Assembly (NCBI GenBank): GCA_021234155.1
Contig: JAJEKV010000080.1
Coordinates: forward strand, 1,474,182 to 1,538,181
Direction of reading: 5' to 3'
Source of the DNA: Isoetes taiwanensis
Taxonomy: Eukaryota > Streptophyta > Lycopodiopsida > Isoetales > Isoetaceae
DNA: 64,000 bases
Part shown: positions 45,998-57,488 of the stretch, piece after piece
Layout of the letters: each line of letters starts with the position of its first letter
Position numbering within the stretch: position 1 is the stretch's first letter
The notes under the pieces: generated by a model
What the model was told of the DNA's origin: nothing
Database searches by the model: none
What the model saw: only the letters and a program-made list of their open reading frames with translations
Position numbers and translations under genes: made by a program

Positions 45998-48379
45998 ATG
46001 GTCTCCAATTTACCTAAAAACCCTAAACATTTGGCTATTCTACACGCATTCGCGAATCTTCCCGCCTCCGATCGATCCTCAGTGCTCCAAAATCTGATCT
46101 CCTTTCAAGATCAGCCTTCCGATACAATCCTTTTTGGGAACTTTGACAATCTGCTTCCTTTCTCGTCTTCAATGGATCCAATTTCTCATCACGTTCCGCA
46201 TTGGGATAACCTTTCTGCTGATCCCGATCATAGGGGTATCCTTCATCCCATAAATCCTGTCACTCAAGCCCCTGTTCCTTATGGAGTTGCTAGAGGCCAC
46301 CAAGAGATCCGCTCAAATGAAGAATTGGATGAAAGACTCAAGCGCACCACAATTCCTCATCTCAAAGACCGGAAGTTGAACATCTACCATGGTATTTCTC
46401 TAAATCTTCCGATTGTTCATTCAAAAATTCATGCTTTATCAAACTCTGCTGTGATTATTAAGGTTCAAAAAAGTGGCATGAAATTAGATAAATTGTGGGC
46501 CTTTCTTCTCAGCCTTCATAAAGGTATCCTTATTCAGGCTATATATTGGCTCAATTATCCCTACATTATGCTTGAATGTGGGAATTCTAAATCAGCCAAT
46601 TTCTTTTTGAACTTTGGTCCCTTAACCTATGAGACCTCTCAATTGATCTTCCTTAAATGGCATCCAAAGCTTGATATTGATCAAATGAATAATTTATGCA
46701 TTGCTTCCACATCATTATTTGGCCTGAATCCAATATATTGGGATGAAGATTGCTTTAAACTCCTCTTTAACTCTATTGGAACTTATATTTCCACGGAATA
46801 CTCCCCGGCCAAACCTCCCAGAAGCTTTGTTCAGCTTGATCTATCCAAAGATATACCCCTATCCATTCCTTTTACAGATGCTTTTGGCCATGAATCTTTA
46901 TTAAGTCTTAGATGGTCTGGACTGCCCTCACAATGTCAGAAATGCACTCATAGGCATTTCTGGTACTCAGAATGCAAACTGTTAACAGAGAATCCTCAAG
47001 TCAACAGACCTCATCAAGCTGCTCAGGTTCCAGATAAGGATCCCAATCATCATGCTTTAAGTGATCAGTCTACTAAAAGCACTGCAATAAATGGAAACAG
47101 TGATCCCCAGTTTCAAAGGCTGCCAGAAAATGATAGATTCAAATGGACAAAAGTCAATGGAAGCTACAAGAGAATCCAGAAAAACAAGGCTGCACGTGAT
47201 GAAATGAGAGGCAAAGACAAAATATGTGAAGAAGAGTTCTCAATCCCTTCAAAAACTCGAGCCTTAACAATTGGTGAGCCAAAACTTATAGTCAAAGGTA
47301 TTATGACTGGAAAAACTCCTCAGGCTACTGATATGTTAAATTTCACTCTGAGTGAAATAATCAAAGAGGCCAAAGAGGCCAAAAATCAAGAAAAAGGTCA
47401 ATGTTCCAACAGCCTTATGGATTATCCTATCAAGAATAAAAGTAAGAGTGGGTCATTAACTACAAAATCTCGGGACAAGTCAAAGTTTTAGCTGAATTCC
47501 TCTCAGGTGAATTCACATGTTAAAATACCAGTGTCAGCTAATTTGAATCAGCAAGACAAAAAGTCAGATGAGACTAAAATGGACAATCATTTGTCCAATA
47601 TCAATGATCAAAGTACTGCAGATTTGACTCAAGAGTCAGAACATCAGCAAGTCAACTTCAAAGTCAACTGCTCTAATCCTTTCCAGGTATTATCTGACCT
47701 TAATGGTAAGCTTGATTCTGAATTAAATAATAGCAAAAAATGTGTTTCCCAGAATTGTCCCTCACCTATCCATCCCTTAGCCACTTCTCATATACATACT
47801 CAGTCTGCTGGTACAAACATTGAAGAGCTTGACCTTGACTCTCCTGTGATGGATTCCTCTATAAGTCCAATCAGAATATCAGATAAGTTTGCTGAGCAGA
47901 TGGCCTCTCTGCAAAATCTCGCTCCTCAAATTTCACTTTTGAAGGGACTTACAATAAATGAGATGGGGAATGATTCTGCACCTGCTACTCTGATTGCTTC
48001 TGATTTTGTTCCTGATACCCCTGAAGACACTCAAATTGTGGAGCTTCAAGAAAAAGAAAGTACCAGGCAAGTTCTTACTTCTGCTCCTTCAAATGTTAAT
48101 ATAAACCCTATTAACATTAATCCTATGTTTCAATTCTTTCCTGGAGGATGTTCTGATTATAGTGATAATGATGGTTTTGGGAGTGACAAAGAGAACTGGG
48201 ATAAAGAAGAATATTTAAATGAAAATTTTAGTATTGATCCTAAGTCTGGGAAGAGTCAGTCTGTGAAAAACTCATCTAAAAAGGATGGAGATAAATTGGG
48301 ATTGATCTTGTCTGGTCTAAATAAAACTCCTGCTCAAAATACCAGAAGTAAGAGAAAATCAAGAAAGAATAGATTATAA
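45998..48379 (+). pseudogene. LINE ORF1 protein (DUF4283-like), one in-frame stop
   Basis: A single frame of about 793 codons from ATG 45998 to TAA 48379, interrupted only by TAG at 47489-47491. The first part has the fold region common to plant LINE ORF1 proteins (FLLSLHKGILIQAIYW ... WHPKLDIDQMN), then a degenerate CCHC knuckle (CQKCTHRHFWYSEC) and a long polar, Ser/Asn-rich tail ending in a basic RSKRKSRKNRL. Such proteins bind LINE RNA. An in-frame ATG also exists at 45821, but the 45998 start matches where protein-like sequence begins. The second half alone (47507-48379) is open for 290 codons. Base composition matches ORF2. Confidence 0.8.
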
Positions 48380-48406
48380 TTTGCCTTTTCTATCTTCCTA
48401 CTTATA

Positions 48407-51400
48407 ATGAAGATTCTTTCCTGGAATCTTAGAGGCATAAAAGGTCCTTTGAAAAGAAGAAGGGCTATTGCTCAAATCAGGATGTATAATCTTTGATATA
48501 ATCCTTCTTCAAGAGCTTAAACTTCCCTCTTTTGAATGTAGCAATTTGGGGGATTGGATATACCCTTCTTCTTCTTCAATCTGGATTAACTCTTCTGGAG
48601 CTAGTGGTGGTTTAGCCATTGTTTGAAAAAAAGACATCAAGCATTCCTCCTTCTACAATAGCCCTTCCAAAGCTTGGCAGGCTATGATTTGCTCTGTTTC
48701 GAATTCCAATTTTGGAATCATCAATATTTATGCCCCTACCTCTCCAAAAGATAGGGAACCTATATGGAGTGAAATTAATAGTTGGTTGGGATCTCAAACT
48801 ATAGACAACTGGATTGTTGCTGGAGACTTCAATAATACCCCTTCTTGGGATTTTAAGTTGGGAAATAAAATAAATATGTCCTCAACTGAAAAGCAGAACT
48901 GGGATCTGCTTATCTCTGATAACAATCTCATTCATATTCCCTCTTCCACAGCCACCTACACTTGGTCTAATAAGCAAAAAGATAGAGCAAGGGTTTATTG
49001 CACTCTTGAATGATTTTTATGTTTCCAATCCATCTGACCTTTTGGGACAATAGTTATGTAACAAGTGATGAAGGAACCTCCATTTCTGACCATCAGCCTC
49101 AATTCCTTCATACCTCCCATGCTATTAGGATTCAAAGAGAAGGGAGCACTCCTTATAAATTTAACTCTTCTCTTCTCGAGAATGAAAATTTCTGCTCCCA
49201 ATTCAGAACTTTCTATGATGAGCTGACTAATAGGTTTGCTGGTAACTCTATGCCTCCTATGAAGCTTTTCTACTCTAAAATCAAGGAAGTCAAAAGATGG
49301 ATTAAGAACTGGTCTAAGCTTATCAAAGATAAGTGCAGCAAAGAAAAAAACCAGCTTCTCATGTATATGAAGGAAATTAGATCCTTACTCCAAAATGATC
49401 CTTCCAGCTCTAACCTTCAAGTAGGGGAAGAAATTCTTGAGAGAAAAATGAAAAGTATTGAGGAGATTGAAGCTAAAGGCTCTGCAATTAGATGCAAGAT
49501 CAAATATACTAATGATATGGACTCTGGCTCCTCAGGTTTTTTCTTCAGGGTAGCCAAAAGTAGAGTTCTTAGAAACTCCATTACTGAGACTATTGATGAT
49601 CAGGATATTAAATATAATTCTCATTCTGACATTGCTAATTTCTTCAAGAGTAGATACATGGAACTTTTTAAAGACAAACCAATTCCTCCCAATGAGATCT
49701 CGGATGCAAATGACTTTTATTCCTTAGTCAATAATATTTTACCTGATCCTCTGGAATCCATGGACGAGTCTCTGGCTACCATTCCTTCTCATAATGAGAT
49801 TTATGACACCCTCAAGTCCTTTAGTAATGGTAAATCTCCTGGCCCTGATGGTTTCCCAGCTGAATTTTATATCAAATTCTGGGACATTCTCAGAAATGAC
49901 CTGATCTCTCTAGTTACTGCCTTCTGGAATTCTAATCATCTTCATCCTTCTATTTCCAGTGGCCTGATCACTTTGGTTCCTAAGGTTGATCACCCTTCAA
50001 AGTTCCAAGACTGGAGACCAATCTCTCTCACAAACACTACATATAAACTTTGTGCCAAGATCATTGCTCTCAGGATCAAAAACTTTCTTCAAAGAAATAT
50101 TAGCCCAACTCAATCTGCTTTTCTTCCAAATAGATTCATTCTGGATAACTATGTGGCTGCTATGGAGGGTCTGCACTGGAATAAAATTTCAAATCAAAAT
50201 TGCATTCTCCTTAAATTAGATTTCAAGAGAGCATTTGATTCTGTTAGGTGGGATTTCTTAGATTTTGCAATGTCCAAAATTGGTTTCCATCCAAAGATTA
50301 TTAATCTTATTCATGGTCTGAATGCTAGATCAAACTCAACTATTCTTATAAATGGTGTCCCCACTGGTTTCTTCCCTCTCTCTTGTGGAGTAAGGCAAGG
50401 ATGTCCTCTTGCTCCCTATTTATTCTTAGTGGCTGCTGAGCTCCTAACTAAGGTTGTTTTGCATTATCAGAATTCAGCTCATTTAAAAGGCCTAAATCTA
50501 CCAAATTCCAATGATAGTATCACCATTCTCCAATATGCTGATGACACCTTCTCCTTTCTTGATGCTGATCTTCAAAACATCAATCTCTTCCTCAAGATTT
50601 TAGGTCAATTCTCTGCTGCATCTGGTATCCATTTGAACTTGAACAAAAGTTTGATTATTGGAGATGTCAATACTCCAACTTTAGCTGGGATAAATGTCCT
50701 CCCCTCCAATCAGGCAACCAAGCTTCTAGGTATGCCTCTTGCTATGGATCATACTATCAAAGGCCTTTGGGATCCTATCCTCCTGAGAATAAAAAAGAAA
50801 CTGAACAATTACAGGAACTATCTTTCTCTAGCAGGCAGAACTATTATTGCTAATGCTGTTCTTGCTAGCTCTCATGTATACTTCTCAACAGCCTTGGTGG
50901 CTCCAAAATGTGTCTATCTGGAGCTTGAGAAAATCCTCAGAAACTTTATTTGGAAAGGTAGTCATTTGGTCAACTGGAATTCTATCTGCAAGCCGAAATC
51001 TTCTGGTGGTTTAGGATGCAAAAATCTTTTCAGACAAGCACAAGCTCTTGCTGGGAAGTTTATATGGAAATCAATTCATGGGAATCCTTCTCCGGCCTGT
51101 AAACTCATCAGATATTGGATTAACCTGAGTCATCCTCATGGTCACCCCTCTATTCAGCACTTGCTCCCTCATTCTGCCTTCAATCAGTTGAGACCTGCCA
51201 CTAATATTTCACCTCTTATGTGTAATCTTATCAAGGCTTGGAATGTTATCTCTCCTAACTTCCATTTTATTGCTAGGGAAAAGCTTCATGAAGATACTAC
51301 AATCTTCTGGAATCCAATTTTAGTTGAGCAAAATTCTCCTGTTCTTGCCATCAAGCATCCTAGAATATATAAGAAGTGGTCTGAGGCTGGTTTCCTTTAC

Positions 51401-52213
51401 CTTAAGGACTTGATTATTGATGGGAGAGTTATCTCTTGGACTAGACTGAAGGGCATGATTGGAGGTACATCATCTGATAAAAAAATCTATGCTCTTATTA
51501 AACCCTTTCTCACAAACTTATCCCCCAATCCTGATAAACCTGATTGGACTATAAAAGGAAAAGGAGTCTACAAAGTGAAGGATGTATATAATGCTATGTC
51601 CTCTAACATGGATAATTGCAAAGCAATGCTAAAATGGTCTATTTCTTATGATCAGCTTAAGAGTCTTTTCCATAATGTTTGGAATTCTTATTGTCCTCCA
51701 AAAATTTCTTATTTTATCTGGTTACTTGCTAATGGCAGTCTGAATAATCTGGTCTCTGTTTCCAAAAGAAATCTTAACATCTCAGCAAATTGCCCCTTAA
51801 ATTGTAATAATCTAGAGGACTTTTCTCATATTTTCTTTTGCTGTAAGTTAGATGATTTTTGGAACTGGATTGCTGCTAGATTTGGTATTGGGAATAATGG
51901 AGATCTTCTCTCCCTTATTCAACATAATGATATGTTTACAAATTCAATCATTTACATAGCTTTATGGAATATTTGGAAAGCAAGAAATCGTGTGTTATAT
52001 GGTCATAAGAATCCTTCTATCTTTTGGATTAAGATGCATTTTCAGTTTGACTTTGAGACTATTGCAACTGCTCATAAAAAGAAATTTGGTACTAACTTTG
52101 ACAGGAAATGGGAGGTCTTTGGGCAGTTTAGGGGACACTACAGTTTATTTGCTTCAAATCTTAATGTTGTGGATTCTAATTTGTTTCTCACTGATGATCC
52201 TAGAGTATCTTGA
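48407..52213 (+). pseudogene. LINE ORF2: endonuclease and reverse transcriptase, broken in the endonuclease
   Basis: Starts 28 bp after ORF1 with MKILSWNLRGIKGP, the usual first strand of the apurinic-type endonuclease. An extra T near 48498 shifts the frame, a TGA lies at 48624-48626, and a second shift occurs near 49010. The endonuclease continues with INIYAPTS, VAGDFNN and the SDHQP box. From 49010 the frame is open for 1067 codons: reverse-transcriptase motifs KSPGPDGFPAEF, DWRPISLTNT, LKLDFKRAFDSV, GVRQGCPLAPYLF and catalytic YADD (about 50531), then WKGSHLVNW and a C-terminal zinc-binding region (CPPKISYFIWLL, CPLNCNNLEDFSHIFFCC). The polymerase half is intact; the whole protein cannot be made. 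Confidence 0.9.
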
Positions 52214-53033
52214 ATTCCTGCGTGGAGAGGGGAGAAATAAATTCGACAGCAGCCAGTCTCCTTTCAGTCAGACTTCAACTGACCACATTATGAAGAATGA
52301 CATTGCCTCCTCTATGGAATCTTTTCTCATGAAAAAAGGACATAGGAGACACCTGAAAGAAAGTGAAGATTTGTGGGCGAGCATTTTTTGCAGAGAGGTT
52401 GTGCAACTTCATTGCCTTTGGATGTTTCTGTCAATCAACAATTTCCTTCTTAATGAGACTCAGCTGACTAGGTACAGAACCATGTACTATAACCACAAAC
52501 TGTTGGCCGACCTCTATGGTTCTCTTCTTTTGCTCTTGGAAGGAAGAGACATGTTCCGTCTATGCTACCATAATAATTGGGCACCCAATCATTATCTTTC
52601 GGGACTCTGGATGGATTCAATGCATACTTCAATTACGTCTTCTCATCCCGGACTGATATATCCTTGTTGTTGACCCATCCTCCAGGAAACACGTCTTTGC
52701 TCTTATTTGATTTAGTGCTGGCTTACCTTTTTGGTGGATTCAATTTTGGCAGGTTATCAGTTCTCTCTCAAGGTTCTCAAATTCTACACGGCATTGTAGA
52801 GGTTACAAAATTTTTCTTTACTCCAAGAATGGGAGTACCATCGGATCTTCTTAAGTGTAGCTGCTCATTATTCTGACTCATCCTTTTCACTGGATACAAA
52901 CTCTTTTAAGTGTCCTGTTATTACTGTTATTGGCTGATTCTGATACACTTTTTGGTATGCTTAGTTTAAGGGCATGCTATTACATTGTATCTCTGAGATT
53001 TTATAATTAATGACAAAACCAACTCTTACTTTC

Positions 53034-53055
53034 AAAAAAAAAAAAAAAAAAAAAA
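53034..53055 (+). other. Poly(A) tail of the LINE
   Basis: Twenty-two A residues, the last seven of which also count in the target-site duplication. Confidence 0.9.
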
Positions 53056-53065
53056 CTCCAAATTG
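53049..53065. repeat. Target-site duplication of the LINE (right)
   Basis: Exact copy of 45212-45228. Confidence 0.9.
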
Positions 53066-54120
53066 CTATGAAGTTGGATGATATAGAACTGATCAAAGGT
53101 GAGAAGTATGAAAGGGTCTCTTTCACATTAATGAACAAGGCATTGTCAAATTCTAATAATAAGGAAGGCAGATTCGTTGTTCAGTTAGAGGACTATATTT
53201 GGTAGATAGGGATCTTTCGAATGCCTGAAGAAATCATGGTGTTCTTAAGTGGGTCTTTTAGCAGATAGCTATTCCTCCTATTATTGCTGCATGGAATTAG
53301 AGAGAGGCTTCATGTTCCTGGCTATGGAGATAGGAGATTGAATGGCATTTGGCTGCTGATTTGAAGACCATCAAATGCATGTACAATATGAAGCGTGGTT
53401 CTGGTAAACTTATGCACACATGGCCTTATTGTTTGTATGCTAGGCTATATGCTAAGAGGAAGGGCAAGAGTACTCTGGGTAATCCGAGGATGCTGACTTT
53501 GATTCTTGTCCTTGCAATTAATATTCTTGTGAAGAGAATGCATGTATGCACCCTGCATGCTTTTTTAAGAATGGTGGATAAGATGTTTACATGAGCATTC
53601 TCTTTGCTTGGAATAAGTCTCCTCAATCAGCCAAAGAATGTATGAAAGATGTTGAGAATGTACTTTCTGATCTTGGTCTTCATCATGATGATTATAAAAT
53701 CCTTCAAGATCCTGAGAAGGAAGGTCAGATTCCTTGTAAGCCTTCTACGGGTGGGGTGAAAACGAAAATATTTCTATCTTGTACCCAAGTTACATAAGAA
53801 TGGATCCTTGCCATATGAAAATTGAGAGAGCTACAAGGACTTGCTAGTAGTTGAAGATGACTGCACTTCCACAGGAGAACAAAAGAAAAACTAAAGTACA
53901 AAATCTGAGGAACCTGGTAAATTTAATTGCAAAGAAAGGAATGGTGGGTGGAAAGTTAGATGAATTCAAAACAACAGTTACTGAATTCATGAAATCCTTT
54001 ATACAAGCATGGGGATAATGTAATATTACACATTATATATTCATATACTTCCATGGCTTCTAGTTTATCAAAGAGTACGAGAACTTGGAAATATGGAATA
54101 CGTAGAGAATGGAAAGAGTC
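53066..54120 (+). pseudogene. 3' part of the uncharacterised gene split by the LINE
   Basis: Joining 45228 to 53066 gives an uninterrupted frame (VEECAKKLQ then IAMKLDDIELIKGEKYERVS, to VQLEDYIW before a stop at about 53203). Further pieces are protein-like in shifting frames: AADLKTIKCMYN ... PYCLYARLYAKRKGK (53349 onwards), VKRMHVCTLHAFLRMVDKM (about 53530), AKECMKDVENVLSDLG (from 53591) and NITHY ... EYENLEIWNT (about 54020-54100). Motifs such as a conserved C-x2-C-like PYC, MHVCTLHA and the late NITHY segment remind me of uncharacterised, possibly transposon-related eukaryotic proteins, but I cannot name the family. Several stops and one overlap shift show it is dead. Confidence 0.55.
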
Positions 54121-54289
54121 ACATAAACAAGTGAAGAATTCTTTTCAGGTTCACCTAACATCAAGGGTCGCATGGTAATTCATCACAATAGATGTGTCAA
54201 TGGTTCTACTAAAGGATTGTGTATAAGCTAGAGAAAAAAGATAAGAATAAAATAGAATAGAATGTATTTTTAGCGTCCACGGAGAACCA

Positions 54290-54700
54290 ATTGACCTATG
54301 GGACCCAAACAAAGAGAGCAGCAGGCATATTACTGTCAGGATTAAAAAACCCCTGCCTCGAAGTATTTTCGAGGAAAAAACCTTAGCAGTAATAAGTATG
54401 ATGGTAGATTGTACAATCGTATGAGACAATTCAATACTGCCCGGGATTACATAGCTGAGTCCGTGTATCCATAACCTCTTGAATGTATGATCCCAACAAG
54501 CCCACGAAGGTCGTACTCAGCAGCACATGCAATGGCTGGTCAGGCATAACTAACTGACGGGCAGGTCTGAAGGGCATGGTGTTCATCCTCAATGACGCCC
54601 ACTTGGCAACACTGATAGATCATGTTCTCGCATCCCTCTGAGTCTATCGATCTGTCTTAATGCAGAGGCGATGTGCACCCGTGCGAATGGAAGCTATCAG
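54290..54700 (-). mobile_element. Diverged 3' end of the array LINE family
   Basis: On minus it reads a knuckle-like QCCQVGVIEDEHHALQTCP, then LLGSYIQEVMDT-like residues (in shifted frames), and a 3' UTR with a GGGTTTTTTAAT-like word, GGGTCC(C)ATAGG and the hairpin at 54356-54374. Each matches the LINE fragment at 1866-2330 in order, at perhaps two-thirds identity. It is 5'-truncated near 54700. Confidence 0.75.
54356..54374 (-). other. 3'-UTR hairpin of the LINE family (diverged copy)
   Basis: CCTCGAA, five-base loop, TTCGAGG: a perfect 7-bp stem at the place homologous to 1933-1951. Confidence 0.55.
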
Positions 54701-54921
54701 TCTGTGCATCCGTGAGAAATATGAGATGGCATTGACAAAATATTAAGGAGAAAAGCTCAGCAGGAGGAAAAGAAGCAAACATGCTGCAACTCTAGTGCAG
54801 CAAAAAATCTAAAGCAGTGGAGATCTACAAGGACTAGACAAGATAGAAGATATACTGTTGGGCTTTTGAATGTATAAGGAAATCTATATTAATATAAGTA
54901 CCGTATTCAGCATGATGTACA

Positions 54922-55110
54922 ACCAAGTGTGGGCAAGGTGTGAATTAAGTTGGCATTCAGTTAAAAATATTTTGCGTCGTGGCCATGGTGTGAACTGAAT
55001 TGGCATTTAGTTAGGAAATAGCCATTAGTTTGCATTGTGGCCACGGCGTGAACTAAGAAGTCTTTACTCGACTAACTATCCATATTTCGCATTGTGCCAC
55101 GATGCAAAAT
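54922..55110 (+). repeat. Degenerate 50-60-bp tandem repeat
   Basis: Three imperfect units around 54922, 54971 and 55031 share GTGTGAAYTRARTTGGCATT-like and TTGYRTYGTGGCCAYGG-like words. No gene. Confidence 0.5.
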
Positions 55111-55318
55111 AGGGCCTCTATGAAAGATATGTCAAAATGCCAGAAACTCAAAGCCACAAAACATGGCAACCAAACCTTTGCTCCATGAAATTCGAATATA
55201 ATCCCAGATCCGATTTCCCGTCTTACTTGCAAATGGCTACCAGAAAAAATTCTAAGCATGCAAAAATACTCACATCGGTCGCAAACAATACTCATTTTTT
55301 ATGCAGGATAGATAACTA

Positions 55319-55835
55319 AGGGAGGGTGCCCGGTATAGAAACAGGGGCCCTAATATGGCGCACCTTTATGGCACACTTTAACGGCCAGGATCTTCCCATT
55401 TGAGCTTTCTTTTAGGACTTTTGATTTGGATGGCCAGGATCTTCCGGTTCTAATTTTCATATTTAATAAAATAACTTTTTTTGGGGGAGGCATTTTTCAA
55501 ACGGATCAACATCATTGTAAAGAGCTCAGTCAAACCTTTAATTTGACTATTCATATGTCTCATTCTGAGTTTGTTAGGACCAAAAACGAACGCCAGGACA
55601 CCTAAGTGTGCCATGTTGGGCAAAAAAGGGGGTCAATTTAGGGCCTCATAACTTTTGCTACAGGGCACCGGAGTGGGCTATTTTAGAGTCACTAGAAAGA
55701 GCAACTCCAGGAGATTCAAATGAGCCCTCAAATGACCCCTCAAATGAGCCCTCAACGTTTGTCCTCATTTGAGCAGCAGAGGGCCTTCATCGGACCATTT
55801 TGCTCTTAAGTGTGACATCACCGGGCACCCTCCCT
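55319..55835. mobile_element. MITE-like DNA transposon with 16-bp terminal inverted repeats
   Basis: AGGGAGGGTGCCCGGT at 55319-55334 is perfectly inverted at 55820-55835. TA flanks both ends (55317-55318, 55836-55837), fitting a TA target duplication as in Tc1/mariner-type elements. A PIF/Harbinger 3-bp site fits less well, because the ends would be TAA and TTA. At 517 bp there is no transposase. Internal direct repeats: GGCCAGGATCTTCC (55393, 55431) and AAATGAGCCCTCAA-like words (about 55717-55755). Confidence 0.8.
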
Positions 55836-56582
55836 TAACCGTATTTTTCCTAATCGACACCTCTATTTCCAGATTTTGGAACATCCCTGGCTGGCTATGG
55901 CTGGCTATGTCGGTGGATCTAACTGTCAACAGGAGAAAGCAAATCGTGTCAAAATTCCTCCATGCTTTGTAATGGCAACTTTTCTCTGGCCCAATCTTCC
56001 CTGCCACAAGTTTCTAAGCTAGATCCCTGCCTAATCCTTACTGAAACCAACGACCTAAAAGAGGAATATTTGTAGATTGCGTCCACATGTGGATTGGGCT
56101 ATGACGACAAAGAAGCTATGGTGACAAAAAATAGTTGCTAAAGGAGTCTTTGTTTTCAAGCTAGAGCTCCCCGCCTAAATACGCATGCATCCACTGAAAA
56201 TATCCACAGAAATCCTCTCCGATTGCAGCCGATTGCAGCCAGATCCCATTGCAAGGCAGATCCGATTTGCTGCACAGACGGCACCTCGAATCGGATTCGG
56301 ATAAGGAATATAAAGAAACCCAAATACATGTAAGGAAGAAATAAAAATGCGAACAGAAATCCCAACTGAATCATATAGGAAGGATAATATAAATATAAAA
56401 AATAGTGGTTACTTGAATTGGATATTTTATACGAAAGTATCAAAGGTTGGTTCACAGCGTTAGTTTAGGCAGTCATTTTTGTGGAACAAAAAAAAGGCAC
56501 CTTAGATAGGAAAGATTCCAAAGAATCTTCCTTAATCTAATGGTTCAAAATTAATTCTACAAACAACCACGATAAGGACTAC

Positions 56583-56741
56583 ATAACGTCCTCAAATGAG
56601 CCATTATGGCCCAGGAGAAATGGCTGAGGTGGCCATGTGGCCAAGAATGCCGAGGTAGTACGACAGTATGGTTGCGGCCTTTCTTGTTGACATGGCCATA
56701 GAAGCCGTTTCTAATGGGCCATAGGCATTAGAGGACGTTAT
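56583..56741. mobile_element. Short MITE-like inverted-repeat element
   Basis: ATAACGTCCTC (56583-56593) is inverted as GAGGACGTTAT (56731-56741), and pairing continues inward (AAATG/CATTA with one mismatch). 159 bp, rich in GGCCAT words. No clear target duplication. Confidence 0.55.
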
Positions 56742-57488
56742 CAACCTTAATGTCCTTGGCCGAAGCATTTGGCAGAATAGTCGCCATAGCCAAGTTTGGC
56801 CCAGCTTAGCAGCCCGCACAATATTCCGTCGTTGATGCATATGGCTTTCATTTGATCCCTTGCATCTGCACCCCCTTCTTGGATAAACACATGCTGATTC
56901 ATGATAGCAGGCCCTGGTTACTTTCTAGAGAAGCAATCTCCTTGAGTTTCTTTATCATGCCATGAAATGCAGTTTTTAGTCTCAAATCCAATTCCGCCGT
57001 AGCCAGAGTTCGGATCCTTGTCTGATTAGTCTTCTACAACTCCAATTGGGTTCATATCACAGTAGGGCATTTGGCTAGGGATAATGGTCGTCCGTAGGCC
57101 ATTACGCGGGATAAAGGCTTGGCGAGCCCATTAGGGTGAGCACGTCCGCCCATGTAATGGCATGCGAATGACCATTTCCCCGCATAATAAGTTTGGAGAG
57201 ACAATTTTCCCATCCACGTCGGGATGACCTGGCAGTGACGTGTGCAAAAAGGGCAAAATTGATGCTCTATTCTTTGTCCAACCTCTTTCTCTATGGCCGG
57301 TCTTCCAGAGCTCAATTCTTGGGTGCTAGCACTTCTGGTGGGGTGCTGCCTACTGGTTTGGCCGATGCTCTGCTCTAGGATATGTATAGGTACGCGATTT
57401 TTGCTCGCGGATTTTGAACATTTTGTGGTGTTTTGGGGAACTATCATCCGGGAAGTGGTTTCTCTGGACAAAATTGCGTGGTTCATTC

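Larger units (their letters stand above)
45229..53048 (+). mobile_element. Near-complete L1-type LINE, 7.8 kb
   Basis: Bounded by a 17-bp target-site duplication, with a roughly 770-bp 5' leader, ORF1 (45998-48379), ORF2 (48407-52213), a roughly 820-bp 3' UTR and a poly(A) run (53034-53055). This is the order and size of plant L1 elements, whose ORF2 nicks the target and copies the RNA in place. The leader contains an open 108-codon stretch (45482-45808) of uncertain meaning. Disabling changes are one stop in ORF1 and at least two frameshifts plus one stop in the endonuclease part of ORF2. The intact target duplication and long open reverse transcriptase imply a fairly recent insertion. Confidence 0.93.

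Noticed and set aside
51990-52673. 227-codon plus-strand frame overlapping the end of LINE ORF2
   Set aside because: It overlaps the reverse-transcriptase C-terminus in another frame and runs into the 3' UTR. No motif; an overlap shadow.
57052-57486. 144-codon minus-strand frame
   Set aside because: No recognisable domain. It overlaps short inverted CCATTA/TAATGG words and has no plausible promoter or relatives visible here.
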